20,958 nucleotides of DNA from JAWXBT01 sp964523015. Lineage in GTDB: Bacteria > Bdellovibrionota_C > UBA2361 > J135. The DNA lies in assembly GCA_964523015.1 (NCBI GenBank), contig CAZFXN010000050.1, positions 1 to 20,958 of the forward strand, written 5' to 3'. Under the pieces are notes generated by a model. That model searched no databases. It was not told the DNA's origin and worked only from the letters and a program-made list of their open reading frames with translations. Shown here one piece after another: positions 13,723 through 20,606 of this stretch. A program made the translations under genes and the position numbers. Within the stretch, counting starts at the first letter, position 1; every line of letters begins with the position of its first letter.

Positions 13723-14601
13723 CTACCGCCGCTCCCTTGCCAAAAGAAACGAAGTTGAAATCACAATTGCTGCTCCAGCCCATTGCCATGTCGATAAGTG
13801 TTGTCCAAAAAAGATAATTGCAATTGGGGCTGCAACTACTGGGCCGAGTGCTCTAAGAGCTGAAACAAGCCAACCCGGAAGTCCTTTTAGCGCGATAAAC
13901 CAAAACGGAAAGCCGAGTAGATTCCAAAGAATAACAGTCATGAAAAGAGCAAACCATCCTGGGCCCTCAAATTGCCAGGTCATGAGTGGTTGATACATTA
14001 ATGCCAGCGGGAAAAAAAGAAGTCCCGAAGTAAGTTGAGTAAGCATTGCTAGAGAAAGCGGCGAAACACCAGTAGTTAATCTAGATGCAAACCGGTAAGA
14101 GAGAGCATAAATACTCATCGCTACTAAAAGCAAAAGATCTCCAATCTGTGTTGGGCCAAGTTCAGAAAAATCACCACCTGATAATATAACTGCCCCGAGA
14201 AAATGAACTAGTAAGAGATAAAAATGGCCAAGTGGAATTGTCACTCCATCTAAGATCCATTGCCATAAAAGAATAAAGTACGGCTCCACCTTTGAGAAAA
14301 ACATGGCCTTAATACCAAGAGTAAGACTCATTGCCTTCCAAAGAATAATTGTGCCGACGATAAATCGACACATCATAACCATAAAAAAATCAAACTTATG
14401 ATTTAATAAAGTTTTCCAATCGATTTTTTCACGACGTAAAAGAAGGAAACTAAGAAGTATTAATCCGCCTGAAGTATTAGATACTGCAATGGCTTGAAAA
14501 ATCGGGATCTCCTTAGCGGCGATTGCATGATAGATAACGGCGATACTTGAAAAGCAGGTTGAAAGAATAGCAAAGAGTAATGCTTTATTGCGTGGAATCA
14601 T
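13723..14601 (-). CDS. EamA/DMT-superfamily transporter
   Basis: This 292-residue protein has about ten hydrophobic helices in two repeats, the layout of EamA drug/metabolite exporters. The first repeat runs from LLFAILSTCFSSIAVIYHAIAA to the LLLVHFLGAVILSGGDF helix. The second starts at IGDLLLLVAMSIYALSYRF and ends with the family-like LRALGPVVAAPIAIIFFGQHLSTWQWAGAAIVISTSFLLARERR. It exports or imports an unknown small molecule across the inner membrane. It lies 32 nt downstream of the lipoprotein gene on the same strand, so it may be the third gene of a short operon. The purine-rich GCGAG directly abuts the ATG, a poor ribosome-binding spacing. Confidence 0.85.
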   Translation of the reverse strand: MIPRNKALLFAILSTCFSSIAVIYHAIAAKEIPIFQAIAVSNTSGGLILLSFLLLRREKIDWKTLLNHKFDFFMVMMCRFIVGTIILWKAMSLTLGIKAMFFSKVEPYFILLWQWILDGVTIPLGHFYLLLVHFLGAVILSGGDFSELGPTQIGDLLLLVAMSIYALSYRFASRLTTGVSPLSLAMLTQLTSGLLFFPLALMYQPLMTWQFEGPGWFALFMTVILWNLLGFPFWFIALKGLPGWLVSALRALGPVVAAPIAIIFFGQHLSTWQWAGAAIVISTSFLLARERR

Positions 14602-14633
14602 CTCGCTTTTAATTTTGACAGCAAAGGAAGATT

Positions 14634-15149
14634 CTAGGAAGTTCTTAATGGCTTAAGGTATCGACAGATTCGCTCGCCCTTAGTTGTTGAGACAGTGTTG
14701 ACACTTGCACTCCTGTCAAGCGGAGAGAGATTACACTCTATTTCCAACAGAGCAGGCGCGCTTTCTGGACCATAAGTATAACCGTACCAATCTGCAGTAA
14801 GCGCATCTTTTTTAAAACAGAGTCCCCAGGATCTGTGTTCGTGCACAGGCATTAAGACCATCGAGGATCTCTGCTCGATTTCTCCATTAAAAGAAAATTC
14901 TCCAAGGCTATTTGTAGTAGCTCTCTCTTTAGGATTTAAACACGCTTCCTCTTTAGTTCGACCGTAAGAAACGATCATATCTCTTACTGGGGCACCGTCG
15001 CGGATAACGATCCCTTCTATCTTTGGGGCAACAACGACCTCTCTATTGTATGGAATACAGCCGGTAATAATTGTAGTTATCAAAAGTAGTGCTGAACATA
15101 GCATTTCAGAGAGTGTTGTCGGGAATATTGTACGGAGAAGTTTTTTCAT
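14634..15149 (-). CDS. Putative lipoprotein (171 aa)
   Basis: The protein starts MKKLLRTIFPTTLSEML, then a hydrophobic stretch LCSALLLITTIITGC that ends in a lipobox-like ITGC, so it is probably lipidated and envelope-anchored. The mature part begins with GIVIRDGAPVRDMIVSYGR and TTNSLGEFSFNG, resembling the small beta-sandwich carboxypeptidase-regulatory-like fold. Four further cysteines (EACLNP, GLCFKK, IECNLS, RICRYL) could form disulfides. The ATG at 15149 is chosen because AGAG lies 7 nt upstream; a TTG two codons earlier (15155) is weaker. It follows the HExxH gene almost directly. The function is unknown. Confidence 0.75.
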   Translation of the reverse strand: MKKLLRTIFPTTLSEMLCSALLLITTIITGCIPYNREVVVAPKIEGIVIRDGAPVRDMIVSYGRTKEEACLNPKERATTNSLGEFSFNGEIEQRSSMVLMPVHEHRSWGLCFKKDALTADWYGYTYGPESAPALLEIECNLSPLDRSASVNTVSTTKGERICRYLKPLRTS

Positions 15150-15158
15150 AATCAATCT

Positions 15159-15737
15159 CTACCACGGTTTAGGATCAGGATCCATTGGGCCACTTTCTAA
15201 ATCGTTTGACTCTCCATGCCATGAGCCATCATTTATAAGTGCCTCTAAGCCCTCAAATAAGTGAGCAGGTAGATAAAGCGGTCCAAGAGCCTCTGCTTGA
15301 TAGGTATGTTGCCTTTCATGATCTCCAACAAACTCTGGCCCGGTGTGCTCACCATAGGCAATCGTATTACCAATTGTTATCGCCCCAGTTTTTGACATAA
15401 AGGGATGGTCTTTAAATTCAATGGCATTATTTCCAAAACCGATCCGCGCGCCGAACGGAACTCCGATTAGTCCCCAAGTAAGTCCTATAAGAGTTGTTGG
15501 TAAGCTCCAGATTTTTCCTAATACGCTTCCTAAAAAGGAGCTTTTAATTTCTTCTTTTTGATCTCTATTCTGATCTTTTGGAGACAGGTCTCTATAATAT
15601 TGATCGTTTAGAATTGGATCTGAGCTAACAGTTGATTTGGGTCGAGTATTAGAGTTAGGCAGATCACCACCCCGTCTAATATTCTCCATCGCTCTAGTTA
15701 TTTGATATATCGCATCTCTTGCTTTTAGTGCTTCCAT
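15159..15737 (-). CDS. HExxH-motif protein, putative zinc metallopeptidase-like
   Basis: From the ATG at 15737 the protein has 192 residues. A polar N-terminal third rich in Asn, Asp, Lys and Arg leads into a hydrophobic segment (IWSLPTTLIGLTWGLIGVPFGARIGFG). The C-terminal part has GDHERQHTYQ (His140, Glu141, His144), a zincin-like HExxH, followed by EALGPLYLPAHLFEG. The phrase HExxHTxQ...LGPLYLP recurs in small peptidase-like and toxin-associated domains, but I cannot name a family. No clear third zinc ligand is identified. A GTG at 15767 would add ten residues but lacks a ribosome-binding site; GGGATGA precedes the ATG. The stop is 9 nt before the lipoprotein ATG, so the two are likely co-expressed. 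Confidence 0.7.
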   Translation of the reverse strand: MEALKARDAIYQITRAMENIRRGGDLPNSNTRPKSTVSSDPILNDQYYRDLSPKDQNRDQKEEIKSSFLGSVLGKIWSLPTTLIGLTWGLIGVPFGARIGFGNNAIEFKDHPFMSKTGAITIGNTIAYGEHTGPEFVGDHERQHTYQAEALGPLYLPAHLFEGLEALINDGSWHGESNDLESGPMDPDPKPW

Positions 15738-15747
15738 AAAATCATCC

Positions 15748-15772
15748 CATAAGTATAAGCTTTCCACTTATG
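15748..15772. promoter_or_regulatory. Inverted repeat upstream of the HExxH gene
   Basis: CATAAGT (15748-15754) and ACTTATG (15766-15772) form a perfect 7-bp inverted repeat with an 11-nt spacer, 10-35 nt upstream of the preferred ATG. It could be an operator for the HExxH-lipoprotein-EamA genes. On the minus strand a TATACT-like -10 lies between the arms. Confidence 0.35.
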
Positions 15773-15823
15773 TATTCGGGGATTTTTTTAAGGAGTTGCC
15801 TGATTCTTTTAAATCAAAAACTA

Positions 15824-15888
15824 GCAGAAGTCTCAGAGACTACGTGATCGGCAGAAGTCTCAGAGACTACGTGATCGGACTACGTGGT
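15824..15888. repeat. 27-bp tandem duplication plus left 35-bp direct repeat
   Basis: A 27-bp unit starting GCAGAAGTCTCAGAGACTAC occurs at 15824-15850 and identically at 15851-15877, and ends with an extra GACTACGTGGT. Positions 15854-15888 are identical to 17172-17206. Each copy holds the perfect 13-nt palindrome AGTCTCAGAGACT and a doubled ACTACGTG. The left repeat ends only 8 nt from the stop of the neighbouring DUF4143 gene. Confidence 0.95.
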
Positions 15889-15896
15889 AAAAAGCG

Positions 15897-17081
15897 CTAC
15901 TCATCATCATTAGGAGGGTATTCACTTGCAAGCGTCTCTTGAGTCCAAACAGTTTTCCAGGGCACTACAGTTGTAAGGTAAGATTTTGAAAGGTTTGAGG
16001 GAACAGCTGACCATTTGACCTCTATCGCCCATTTTTTTGGAAGCAAGAAATCTACCTCGCCTGAGTCGTTACGGAAGTACCCAAAACGACGATATCGCCG
16101 CGCCAAGGTTTCATGTGCCACCATCTCAGCTAGGTTAGGTTCGCAGTCTTTAGGTGGTTTTAGTCCAGCTTGATCGAGCGCAAGCCAATAAATTAATGGA
16201 TCAGAAAAGTAGAGTTTGCGATTTTTCTTAAATCGAAAACCTCCAGTTGATGGGTCAATTGCCAAAAGTGTGCGTACAGCAAAGCAGGATTCAAGAACTG
16301 TAATATACTCCTGCACTGTATTGTGAGAACCAATTCGGGTATTCGAAGCAAGGTTTTGAAGGCTTGTTGCCGATGCAAGCATTTGCGCAATCTGAGACAA
16401 TATTTCTATGAGATACGACTCCTGCTTTCCTAACCTTACAACATCACCAGCAAGCCAACGCCAGTAGGTTGCAATTGCCTCGCGAGGATACTTTGCTTCT
16501 GGGCCACCTTCAGCAATTGCGGTTGGAAACCCTCCAACCCGAAAGTATGCACGAAGCTCTTCTAGACGACTCTTATAAGCCCAACCAATTCTGTGTCGAG
16601 TAGTGGTAAACTCCTCAAAGTCCATCGGGAGTAGTTGAAATTCTCCGCCACCATCAAATCGACCAGGCATTCGATCGGATCCATGCTTAAGGTCTAGGGC
16701 ATGCGATCCGGTAACCATGAGAATATCTGTTTTGCCTGAATCGATTGCATGTTTTACAGCACGATCCCAATGTGGAACGAAAGAGATCTCATCAAGAAGA
16801 ACAACTCTTCGATTAGCTAGAGATCCTAGCAGTTCTATTAATTCACGATAATCTGTAATACCCTCACAGCTCAGGTAAAAACACCTCTCTCCATGCTTAA
16901 CCCAATAACTTAGTACCTGTTTTAACCAAGAGCTTTTCCCGATTTGTCGTGGACCTCGAATAATGTAGAGCCCCTTTTTTGTCGGGATAAAGGGAATATC
17001 CCTTTGAAATGGCATGGCCATGACCTGAGAAATATGCCGATCAGTCTTTTCCCATCCCTTATTTTCCCAAAATATATCCAT
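15897..17081 (-). CDS. AAA+ ATPase with DUF4143 domain (second copy, repeat-flanked)
   Basis: This is a 394-residue AAA_14/DUF4143 protein of unknown function, distinct from the copy at 12.5 kb. Walker A is GPRQIGKS (43-50), Walker B is VVLLDEIS (Asp97/Glu98), and MVTGSHALDLK (122-132) follows as a sensor-like motif. A winged-helix-like segment (about 238-270, TSLQNLASNTRIGSHNTVQEY) precedes KLYFSDPLIYWLAL. The C-terminal region keeps a PD-(D/E)xK-like set (Asp344 in EVDFLL, Glu354-x-Lys356 in AIEVKW). It looks complete. Identical 35-bp direct repeats lie on both sides, and three 22-bp operator-like units sit upstream. This suggests a self-contained cassette that arrived or can leave, and possible self-regulation; both are inferences. 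Confidence 0.88.
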   Translation of the reverse strand: MDIFWENKGWEKTDRHISQVMAMPFQRDIPFIPTKKGLYIIRGPRQIGKSSWLKQVLSYWVKHGERCFYLSCEGITDYRELIELLGSLANRRVVLLDEISFVPHWDRAVKHAIDSGKTDILMVTGSHALDLKHGSDRMPGRFDGGGEFQLLPMDFEEFTTTRHRIGWAYKSRLEELRAYFRVGGFPTAIAEGGPEAKYPREAIATYWRWLAGDVVRLGKQESYLIEILSQIAQMLASATSLQNLASNTRIGSHNTVQEYITVLESCFAVRTLLAIDPSTGGFRFKKNRKLYFSDPLIYWLALDQAGLKPPKDCEPNLAEMVAHETLARRYRRFGYFRNDSGEVDFLLPKKWAIEVKWSAVPSNLSKSYLTTVVPWKTVWTQETLASEYPPNDDE

Positions 17082-17100
17082 AGGTTACCCGCATATTATG

Positions 17101-17166
17101 TTTTTGGTCAGTGTATTATACTTTTTTGGTCAATGCAATAACTATTTTTGGTCAATTAAATGCAAA
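17101..17166 (-). promoter_or_regulatory. Three 22-bp tandem operator-like repeats and promoter
   Basis: TTTTTGGTCA (TGACCAAAAA on the gene strand) occurs at 17101-17110, 17123-17132 and 17145-17154, exactly 22 bp apart, about two helical turns. The 12-nt remainders are only loosely alike. On the minus strand a perfect TATAAT lies at 17120-17115 inside the first unit, which would start transcription about 25 nt before the ATG. The array therefore straddles the core promoter of the DUF4143 gene. Confidence 0.75.
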
Positions 17167-17171
17167 GGACT

Positions 17172-17206
17172 GAAGTCTCAGAGACTACGTGATCGGACTA
17201 CGTGGT
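17172..17206. repeat. Right 35-bp direct repeat of the DUF4143 cassette
   Basis: Identical over 35 bp and in the same orientation as 15854-15888, with copy starts 1318 bp apart. It lies between the operator array and the 3' end of hemW, 8 nt from the hemW stop. Confidence 0.95.
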
Positions 17207-17214
17207 GGATCCTA

Positions 17215-18381
17215 TTATGTTTTCTCCGGCAAAAAGTTCTCAACAACACTATCTGCAACAGCTAGGCCCCTATCTGTCAACGTAAGGGTATCGCCATTGA
17301 CGGTCAAAAACTTACTCCCCTCTAATACTTCAACAATACCGGGATATGTATCAAATAAAGATCGTCTAGTAATTGCTTCAAATCCATTTATACTTACACC
17401 CTTAGTGTGTCTAAGACCGAGCATTAAGTATTCAAATCCTAACTCGGCACCCTGTACTCTCTCGCTCCATGCTTGAGCACTTTGCGCTGCCGATACCTGA
17501 TTCATATAATTTTTTGGATCGGCTACATTGGCCCAACGAACACGAGTGCCATCTTTGTCAGTAAACATACTATGGGCACCAGAACCCACTCCTAGATAAT
17601 CACTTAGGTCCCAGTAAGCACTATTATGTCGAGACTCAAATCCAGGTTTTGAAAAGTTACTGACTTCATAGCGATTAAGACCGTGCGTCGGTAAAAACCC
17701 AACCGCCTCGTCCATCATGTCAGCAACGGTATCGTCTTTTGGCAATGTAAGTTTCCCTTTCCCCTTTCGAGAAAAAAACTCAGTGCCCTTTTCTATTGTT
17801 AAACTATAAAGAGAGGCGTGCTCCGGTTGAAGGGATACAAGCGTTTCAAGGTCTGACTTAAAATGATCTATGGTTTGGTTCGGCGCACCAAAGATAAGAT
17901 CGAGGCTAATGTTTTGAAATCCTGCTTTTCTCGCTGCCTCAACACCTAACACTATCTGTTCATGCTCATGAGTTCGTCCAAGCTCTCTTAGTGTCTGAGC
18001 ATTAAAAGACTGCGCACCGATGCTAAGTCTATTAATACCGATCTCTCTTAGTTCTCTTAGATCATCAAAGTTTAGATCGTTTGGATTTGCTTCAAGGGTA
18101 ATCTCAATCTCTTGATCAGGTTTAAATCTAGAAAAAGCAGAATAAATTAACCTTCTATAAATTTTAGGATTAAAAATAGATGGTGTGCCTCCACCAAAAT
18201 AGATTGTCTTTAGGGCTCTGTCTCGCCACTCATTTTTTCCGGAATAAAAATCAATCTCCGCTAAAAGAGCCTGGGTGTATGCTTCTTCAGGAATATTTGC
18301 CTCAACGGCGGTATTAAAATCACAGTAGGGACATTTGTGGTGACAGTAAGGAATGTGAACGTAAAGGAAGATCTCTTTCAT
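17215..18381 (-). CDS. hemW: HemW, radical SAM heme chaperone family
   Basis: HemW belongs to the coproporphyrinogen oxidase-like radical SAM family, but is regarded as a heme-binding chaperone rather than the HemN oxidase. The cluster motif CHHKCPYC (Cys13, Cys17, Cys20) binds the 4Fe-4S cluster, and IYFGGGTPS is the SAM-binding stretch. HNSAYWDLSDYLGVGSGAHS carries the HNxxYW motif typical of HemW. Also visible are ITLEANPNDL, NRLSIGAQSF and ISLDLIFGAPNQT. The HemN-type CxxCC extension is absent. The 388-residue length is normal. It lies 3 nt after ygfZ, so the two are probably co-transcribed. Its stop is 8 nt from the right cassette repeat. Confidence 0.95.
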   Translation of the reverse strand: MKEIFLYVHIPYCHHKCPYCDFNTAVEANIPEEAYTQALLAEIDFYSGKNEWRDRALKTIYFGGGTPSIFNPKIYRRLIYSAFSRFKPDQEIEITLEANPNDLNFDDLRELREIGINRLSIGAQSFNAQTLRELGRTHEHEQIVLGVEAARKAGFQNISLDLIFGAPNQTIDHFKSDLETLVSLQPEHASLYSLTIEKGTEFFSRKGKGKLTLPKDDTVADMMDEAVGFLPTHGLNRYEVSNFSKPGFESRHNSAYWDLSDYLGVGSGAHSMFTDKDGTRVRWANVADPKNYMNQVSAAQSAQAWSERVQGAELGFEYLMLGLRHTKGVSINGFEAITRRSLFDTYPGIVEVLEGSKFLTVNGDTLTLTDRGLAVADSVVENFLPEKT

Positions 18382-18384
18382 CTA

Positions 18385-19248
18385 TTAAAATACCTTTCCT
18401 GAAAACGATTCTGCTAAAATATCAGCATTAAAGAGCGTTTCATCGTTTTTAATGCTTACAAAGGCGTACTGTGTTTTGGTTTCAGGATCAATCACAGCAG
18501 AGACAACCTCGCCTATCTGGATTCCTGATGTTGTTGTAATTTTAGTACCAGTAAGATCTTTTTTGCAATCTTGAAACTCTGCTCTTTTTAAAACCCTGGC
18601 AACTTTACCGAGACTTTTTGTTCTTTCAACAACCTCCTGTCCTGTGTAGCAACCCTTTGTTGATGAAATTGCCTCATCAAGTTGGCTTTCCAAAAATTGT
18701 CGATCATCATTTAGCTCCGTTGGAAATTCAGGAACTCCGGCTTTTGTTCTTAGAAACTTTACTTCGTCGCTGGAAAGTTCTGTAATGTTTTTTAAAATAT
18801 TTTCTGCTTTAGAAAGTTCAGTTTTAGAAATCAATAGGTCTGTTCCTACTGCCTGAGTACGCATTCGAGATGAAAAAATCTCACCATCAAGTTTTTCTAT
18901 AACATCTTGAGGTTCATTAAATTGAGGTTCATTAAATAGATGCAAAAGGATCCATTGATCGCTTTCATCTTTAAGATCAACCCTATCGGCAACAATGTAT
19001 CTACGGAATGCAGCGATAACGCCCTCGCGGTCGCCTCCATCACAGATAAGTTTTAAACTATCCGCTGCTAATTTATGAACGACAAATACCCCTTCTGTTT
19101 TTCCTTGTGGCGTTAAGGCAGCGGCCAGACACGAAGATCCAACCTCCAACCTTACAATGTCATTTGTTAAACGAGCGTTTGTATAACGCACAGCGTGCGG
19201 GCCGGAAACGTCTAATACGATAGCTGTTGGTATCTTAAAATATGGCAT
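18385..19248 (-). CDS. ygfZ: YgfZ/GcvT-like iron-sulfur cluster protein
   Basis: YgfZ-family proteins are folate-binding relatives of the glycine-cleavage T protein that help assemble or maintain certain iron-sulfur enzymes. The diagnostic signature KGCYTGQE is present with Cys200 (residues 198-205), and the C-terminus shows the barrel domain (IGEVVSAVIDPETKTQYAFVSI). The N-terminus has the expected SGPHAVRYTNARLTNDI and LTPQGK stretches. The 287 residues are somewhat short but complete for the family. Residues 105-114 are a perfect five-residue duplication (FNEPQFNEPQ) from a 15-bp tandem repeat. It is followed 3 nt later by hemW; both relate to iron-sulfur or radical-SAM proteins. Confidence 0.93.
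   Translation of the reverse strand: MPYFKIPTAIVLDVSGPHAVRYTNARLTNDIVRLEVGSSCLAAALTPQGKTEGVFVVHKLAADSLKLICDGGDREGVIAAFRRYIVADRVDLKDESDQWILLHLFNEPQFNEPQDVIEKLDGEIFSSRMRTQAVGTDLLISKTELSKAENILKNITELSSDEVKFLRTKAGVPEFPTELNDDRQFLESQLDEAISSTKGCYTGQEVVERTKSLGKVARVLKRAEFQDCKKDLTGTKITTTSGIQIGEVVSAVIDPETKTQYAFVSIKNDETLFNADILAESFSGKVF
18908..18937. repeat. 15-bp perfect tandem duplication in ygfZ
   Basis: TGAGGTTCATTAAAT occurs at 18908-18922 and 18923-18937 without a difference. It is in frame and duplicates FNEPQ, near the domain boundary. The perfect identity suggests a recent event. Confidence 0.95.
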
Positions 19249-19274
19249 GATCTCTTTAAAGATTTTGGATCGCT

Positions 19275-19280
19275 ATTATA
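19275..19280 (-). promoter_or_regulatory. Candidate -10 element for ygfZ-hemW
   Basis: A perfect TATAAT on the minus strand lies 27 nt upstream of the ygfZ ATG, but no good -35 element is placed 16-18 nt further on. It is therefore weak evidence for a separate promoter in the 93-nt lepB-ygfZ gap. Confidence 0.25.
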
Positions 19281-19284
19281 TTAT

Positions 19285-19326
19285 TAGTGCGTAATGCCCC
19301 ATTAGAGCGCCACTATAATCGCACTA
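19285..19326. repeat. Nested inverted repeat between lepB and ygfZ
   Basis: TAGTGCG (19285-19291) pairs with CGCACTA (19320-19326), with a 28-nt spacer. On the minus strand the spacer starts a second short hairpin, TAATG-GGG-CATTA. It precedes the TATAAT candidate of ygfZ and could be a lepB transcript end or an operator. Confidence 0.35.
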
Positions 19327-19341
19327 GAACTCCACTACGTA

Positions 19342-20043
19342 TTAATTAATCGAGGTAAAGGTCCTCTTTAGGTTATCCCAAGACCAATAAATTAAAAAGG
19401 CTTTCCCCTTAATTCTAGAAACTTCTAGGAACGGATATGACCAAAATCTTGAGTCACGGGAATGATCGCGGTTATCACCAAGGAGCAAAACATACCCTTC
19501 AGGTACTTTTTCAGGGCCAAAGTTCCCTTCTGGAATTCCATTCTCTTGCCACCTTGCATACGGCTCAGTTTGTAGTTCTCCATTAACATATAGGTGGCTT
19601 CCTTTAACCTCAATCACATCACCAGCTATACCAACTACTCTTTTAATAATATTAATTGCAGATTCATCCTCGTAAGGAGTTTCTATCTCATCGGGTCGTG
19701 TAAAAACAACAACGTCTCCTCTGCTTGGGGTGTCATACTGAAATATCATGGCGTCTTTAATTCGAAACGGTAGACCAATTCCGTAAGGAAAACGAACCCC
19801 ATACGAAAGCTTACTTACCAAGATGTGATCACCGATCCGCAAAGTCGGAATCATGGATCCGGATGGAATCTTATAAGCTTCAACAATTGATGCTCTTAGA
19901 AAAAAGGCAAGCAAGAGAAATAAGAAAAGAGTTTTAACAAAAGAGAGGATCTCTTTTAATGGGCCGTTTTTTTTCTTATCTTTTTTATCTGTTGGTGGCG
20001 GCGTGCCAAATTCTGGAACTTTTGGTGTATCACCTAGAGCCAT
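19342..20043 (-). CDS. lepB: Signal peptidase I
   Basis: This membrane serine protease removes signal peptides from exported proteins. The catalytic Ser63 lies in PSGSMIPTL and the general-base Lys134 in IIKRVVGIAGD. Family boxes RGDVVVFTRP and GDNRDHSRDSRFWSYP are present. One transmembrane helix (about 35-52) follows a Lys/Pro-rich cytoplasmic N-terminus, giving a single-pass anchor instead of the two helices of E. coli LepB. The length of 233 residues fits the short form common outside enterics. AAGGAT lies 7-8 nt before the ATG. It is followed on the same strand by ygfZ after 93 nt, and is preceded by a 338-nt non-coding stretch full of inverted repeats. Confidence 0.95.
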   Translation of the reverse strand: MALGDTPKVPEFGTPPPTDKKDKKKNGPLKEILSFVKTLFLFLLLAFFLRASIVEAYKIPSGSMIPTLRIGDHILVSKLSYGVRFPYGIGLPFRIKDAMIFQYDTPSRGDVVVFTRPDEIETPYEDESAINIIKRVVGIAGDVIEVKGSHLYVNGELQTEPYARWQENGIPEGNFGPEKVPEGYVLLLGDNRDHSRDSRFWSYPFLEVSRIKGKAFLIYWSWDNLKRTFTSIN

Positions 20044-20068
20044 TTTACAATTATCCTTTTTGTTTATT

Positions 20069-20097
20069 TACGAAGGGGGAATAAGCCAGCCTTCGTA
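20069..20097. repeat. Inverted repeat in the lepB leader
   Basis: TACGAAGG (20069-20076) and CCTTCGTA (20090-20097) are perfectly complementary over 8 bp, with a 13-nt loop, 26-54 nt upstream of the lepB ATG. No T-run follows, so regulation of lepB is more likely than termination. Confidence 0.4.
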
Positions 20098-20142
20098 GCT
20101 ATTACGTAAGAGTATCGTAACAATTGTAGAAAAACAGAACAA

Positions 20143-20245
20143 TGCATGGGATACCGTTCTAACCATGCAAGATCTGTACGGTATTTGCGAGTCCTAATAT
20201 CCGTGCATGCATAGTGGTTAAAATGGCGTCAAAATCAACCACTAT
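20143..20245. other. Non-coding stretch with interleaved inverted repeats (candidate structured RNA)
   Basis: Three perfect inverted repeats crowd this interval. A: TGCATGG (20143-20149) with CCATGCA (20163-20169). B: ATACCGT (20151-20157) with ACGGTAT (20178-20184). C: ATAGTGGTT (20211-20219) with AACCACTAT (20237-20245). A and B interleave, which is the geometry of an H-type pseudoknot with loops of 1, 5 and 8 nt. In addition TGCATG at 20204-20209 could replace the left arm of A. No frame codes here. The strand of any transcript is unknown; on the minus strand it would be a lepB leader. Tandem DNA-binding sites are the alternative. Confidence 0.35.
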
Positions 20246-20323
20246 CAATGCAGTGCTTGGGTATTCAGTAAATAAGTGTCCATCGGCACTCTCTGGTTAA
20301 GGAGTAACTATATTTAAGTGACT

Positions 20324-20344
20324 AGGAAAGGATTCCTTTTTTGA
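20324..20344 (+). terminator. Weak terminator-like hairpin
   Basis: AGGAA (20324-20328), a 4-nt loop and TTCCT (20333-20337) are followed by a T-run to 20342. The stem is only five A/G-rich pairs, so it is weak. If real it would end a plus-strand transcript from the structured region. Confidence 0.25.
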
Positions 20345-20381
20345 GTCCGGGAAGGTTCGCGTCAGCCTTCTCGTTCTCCGC

Positions 20382-20606
20382 TCACGCAGCTTTTCTTTTT
20401 TTAGGCTTCAGTCGAAGTAAAGTACGAAGTGCTTCATTAACCGCCTGTGAATCACCAAAATATTCGGCAACATCGCGATCTATGACTACTAAATTATTAC
20501 TATGCGCGTAACGTTTTGCATATTTACCCCTGCCCCCTGCACTGAAGTCATATTCAGCACGAAGGTCAGCACGACTTTTTTTATGAGTTTTAGGCTTCTT
20601 CTTCAT
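20382..20606 (-). CDS. Putative antitoxin, non-canonical partner of BrnT
   Basis: This basic 74-residue protein begins with a Lys-rich stretch, then has RADLRAEYDFSAGGRGKYAKRYA and DVAEYFGDSQAVNEALRTLLRL. The conserved YDF..G.RGKYA.RY and the DVA..F.DS.AVNEALR helix are known from small proteins encoded beside BrnT- or HicA-like toxins; the C-terminal part resembles a ribbon-helix-helix domain. It lacks the sequence features of classical BrnA. Its start overlaps the toxin 3' end by 17 nt and has no ribosome-binding site, so translation probably depends on the toxin gene. The expected role is to neutralise the toxin and repress the promoter, by family analogy. Confidence 0.75.
   Translation of the reverse strand: MKKKPKTHKKSRADLRAEYDFSAGGRGKYAKRYAHSNNLVVIDRDVAEYFGDSQAVNEALRTLLRLKPKKRKAA

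Noticed and set aside
13676..13993. Plus-strand ORF of 105 codons
   Set aside because: It is antisense to the EamA transporter and overlaps the end of the first DUF4143 gene; the composition is not protein-like.
17101..17166. Short regularly spaced repeats as a CRISPR array
   Set aside because: The repeats are only 10 bp with 12-nt spacers, there are three copies, and no cas genes are near; an operator array fits better.
20100..20381. tRNA or 6S-type RNA in the gap upstream of lepB
   Set aside because: There is no cloverleaf with T-loop motif, and no long bulged rod as in 6S RNA, so only a generic structured region is reported.
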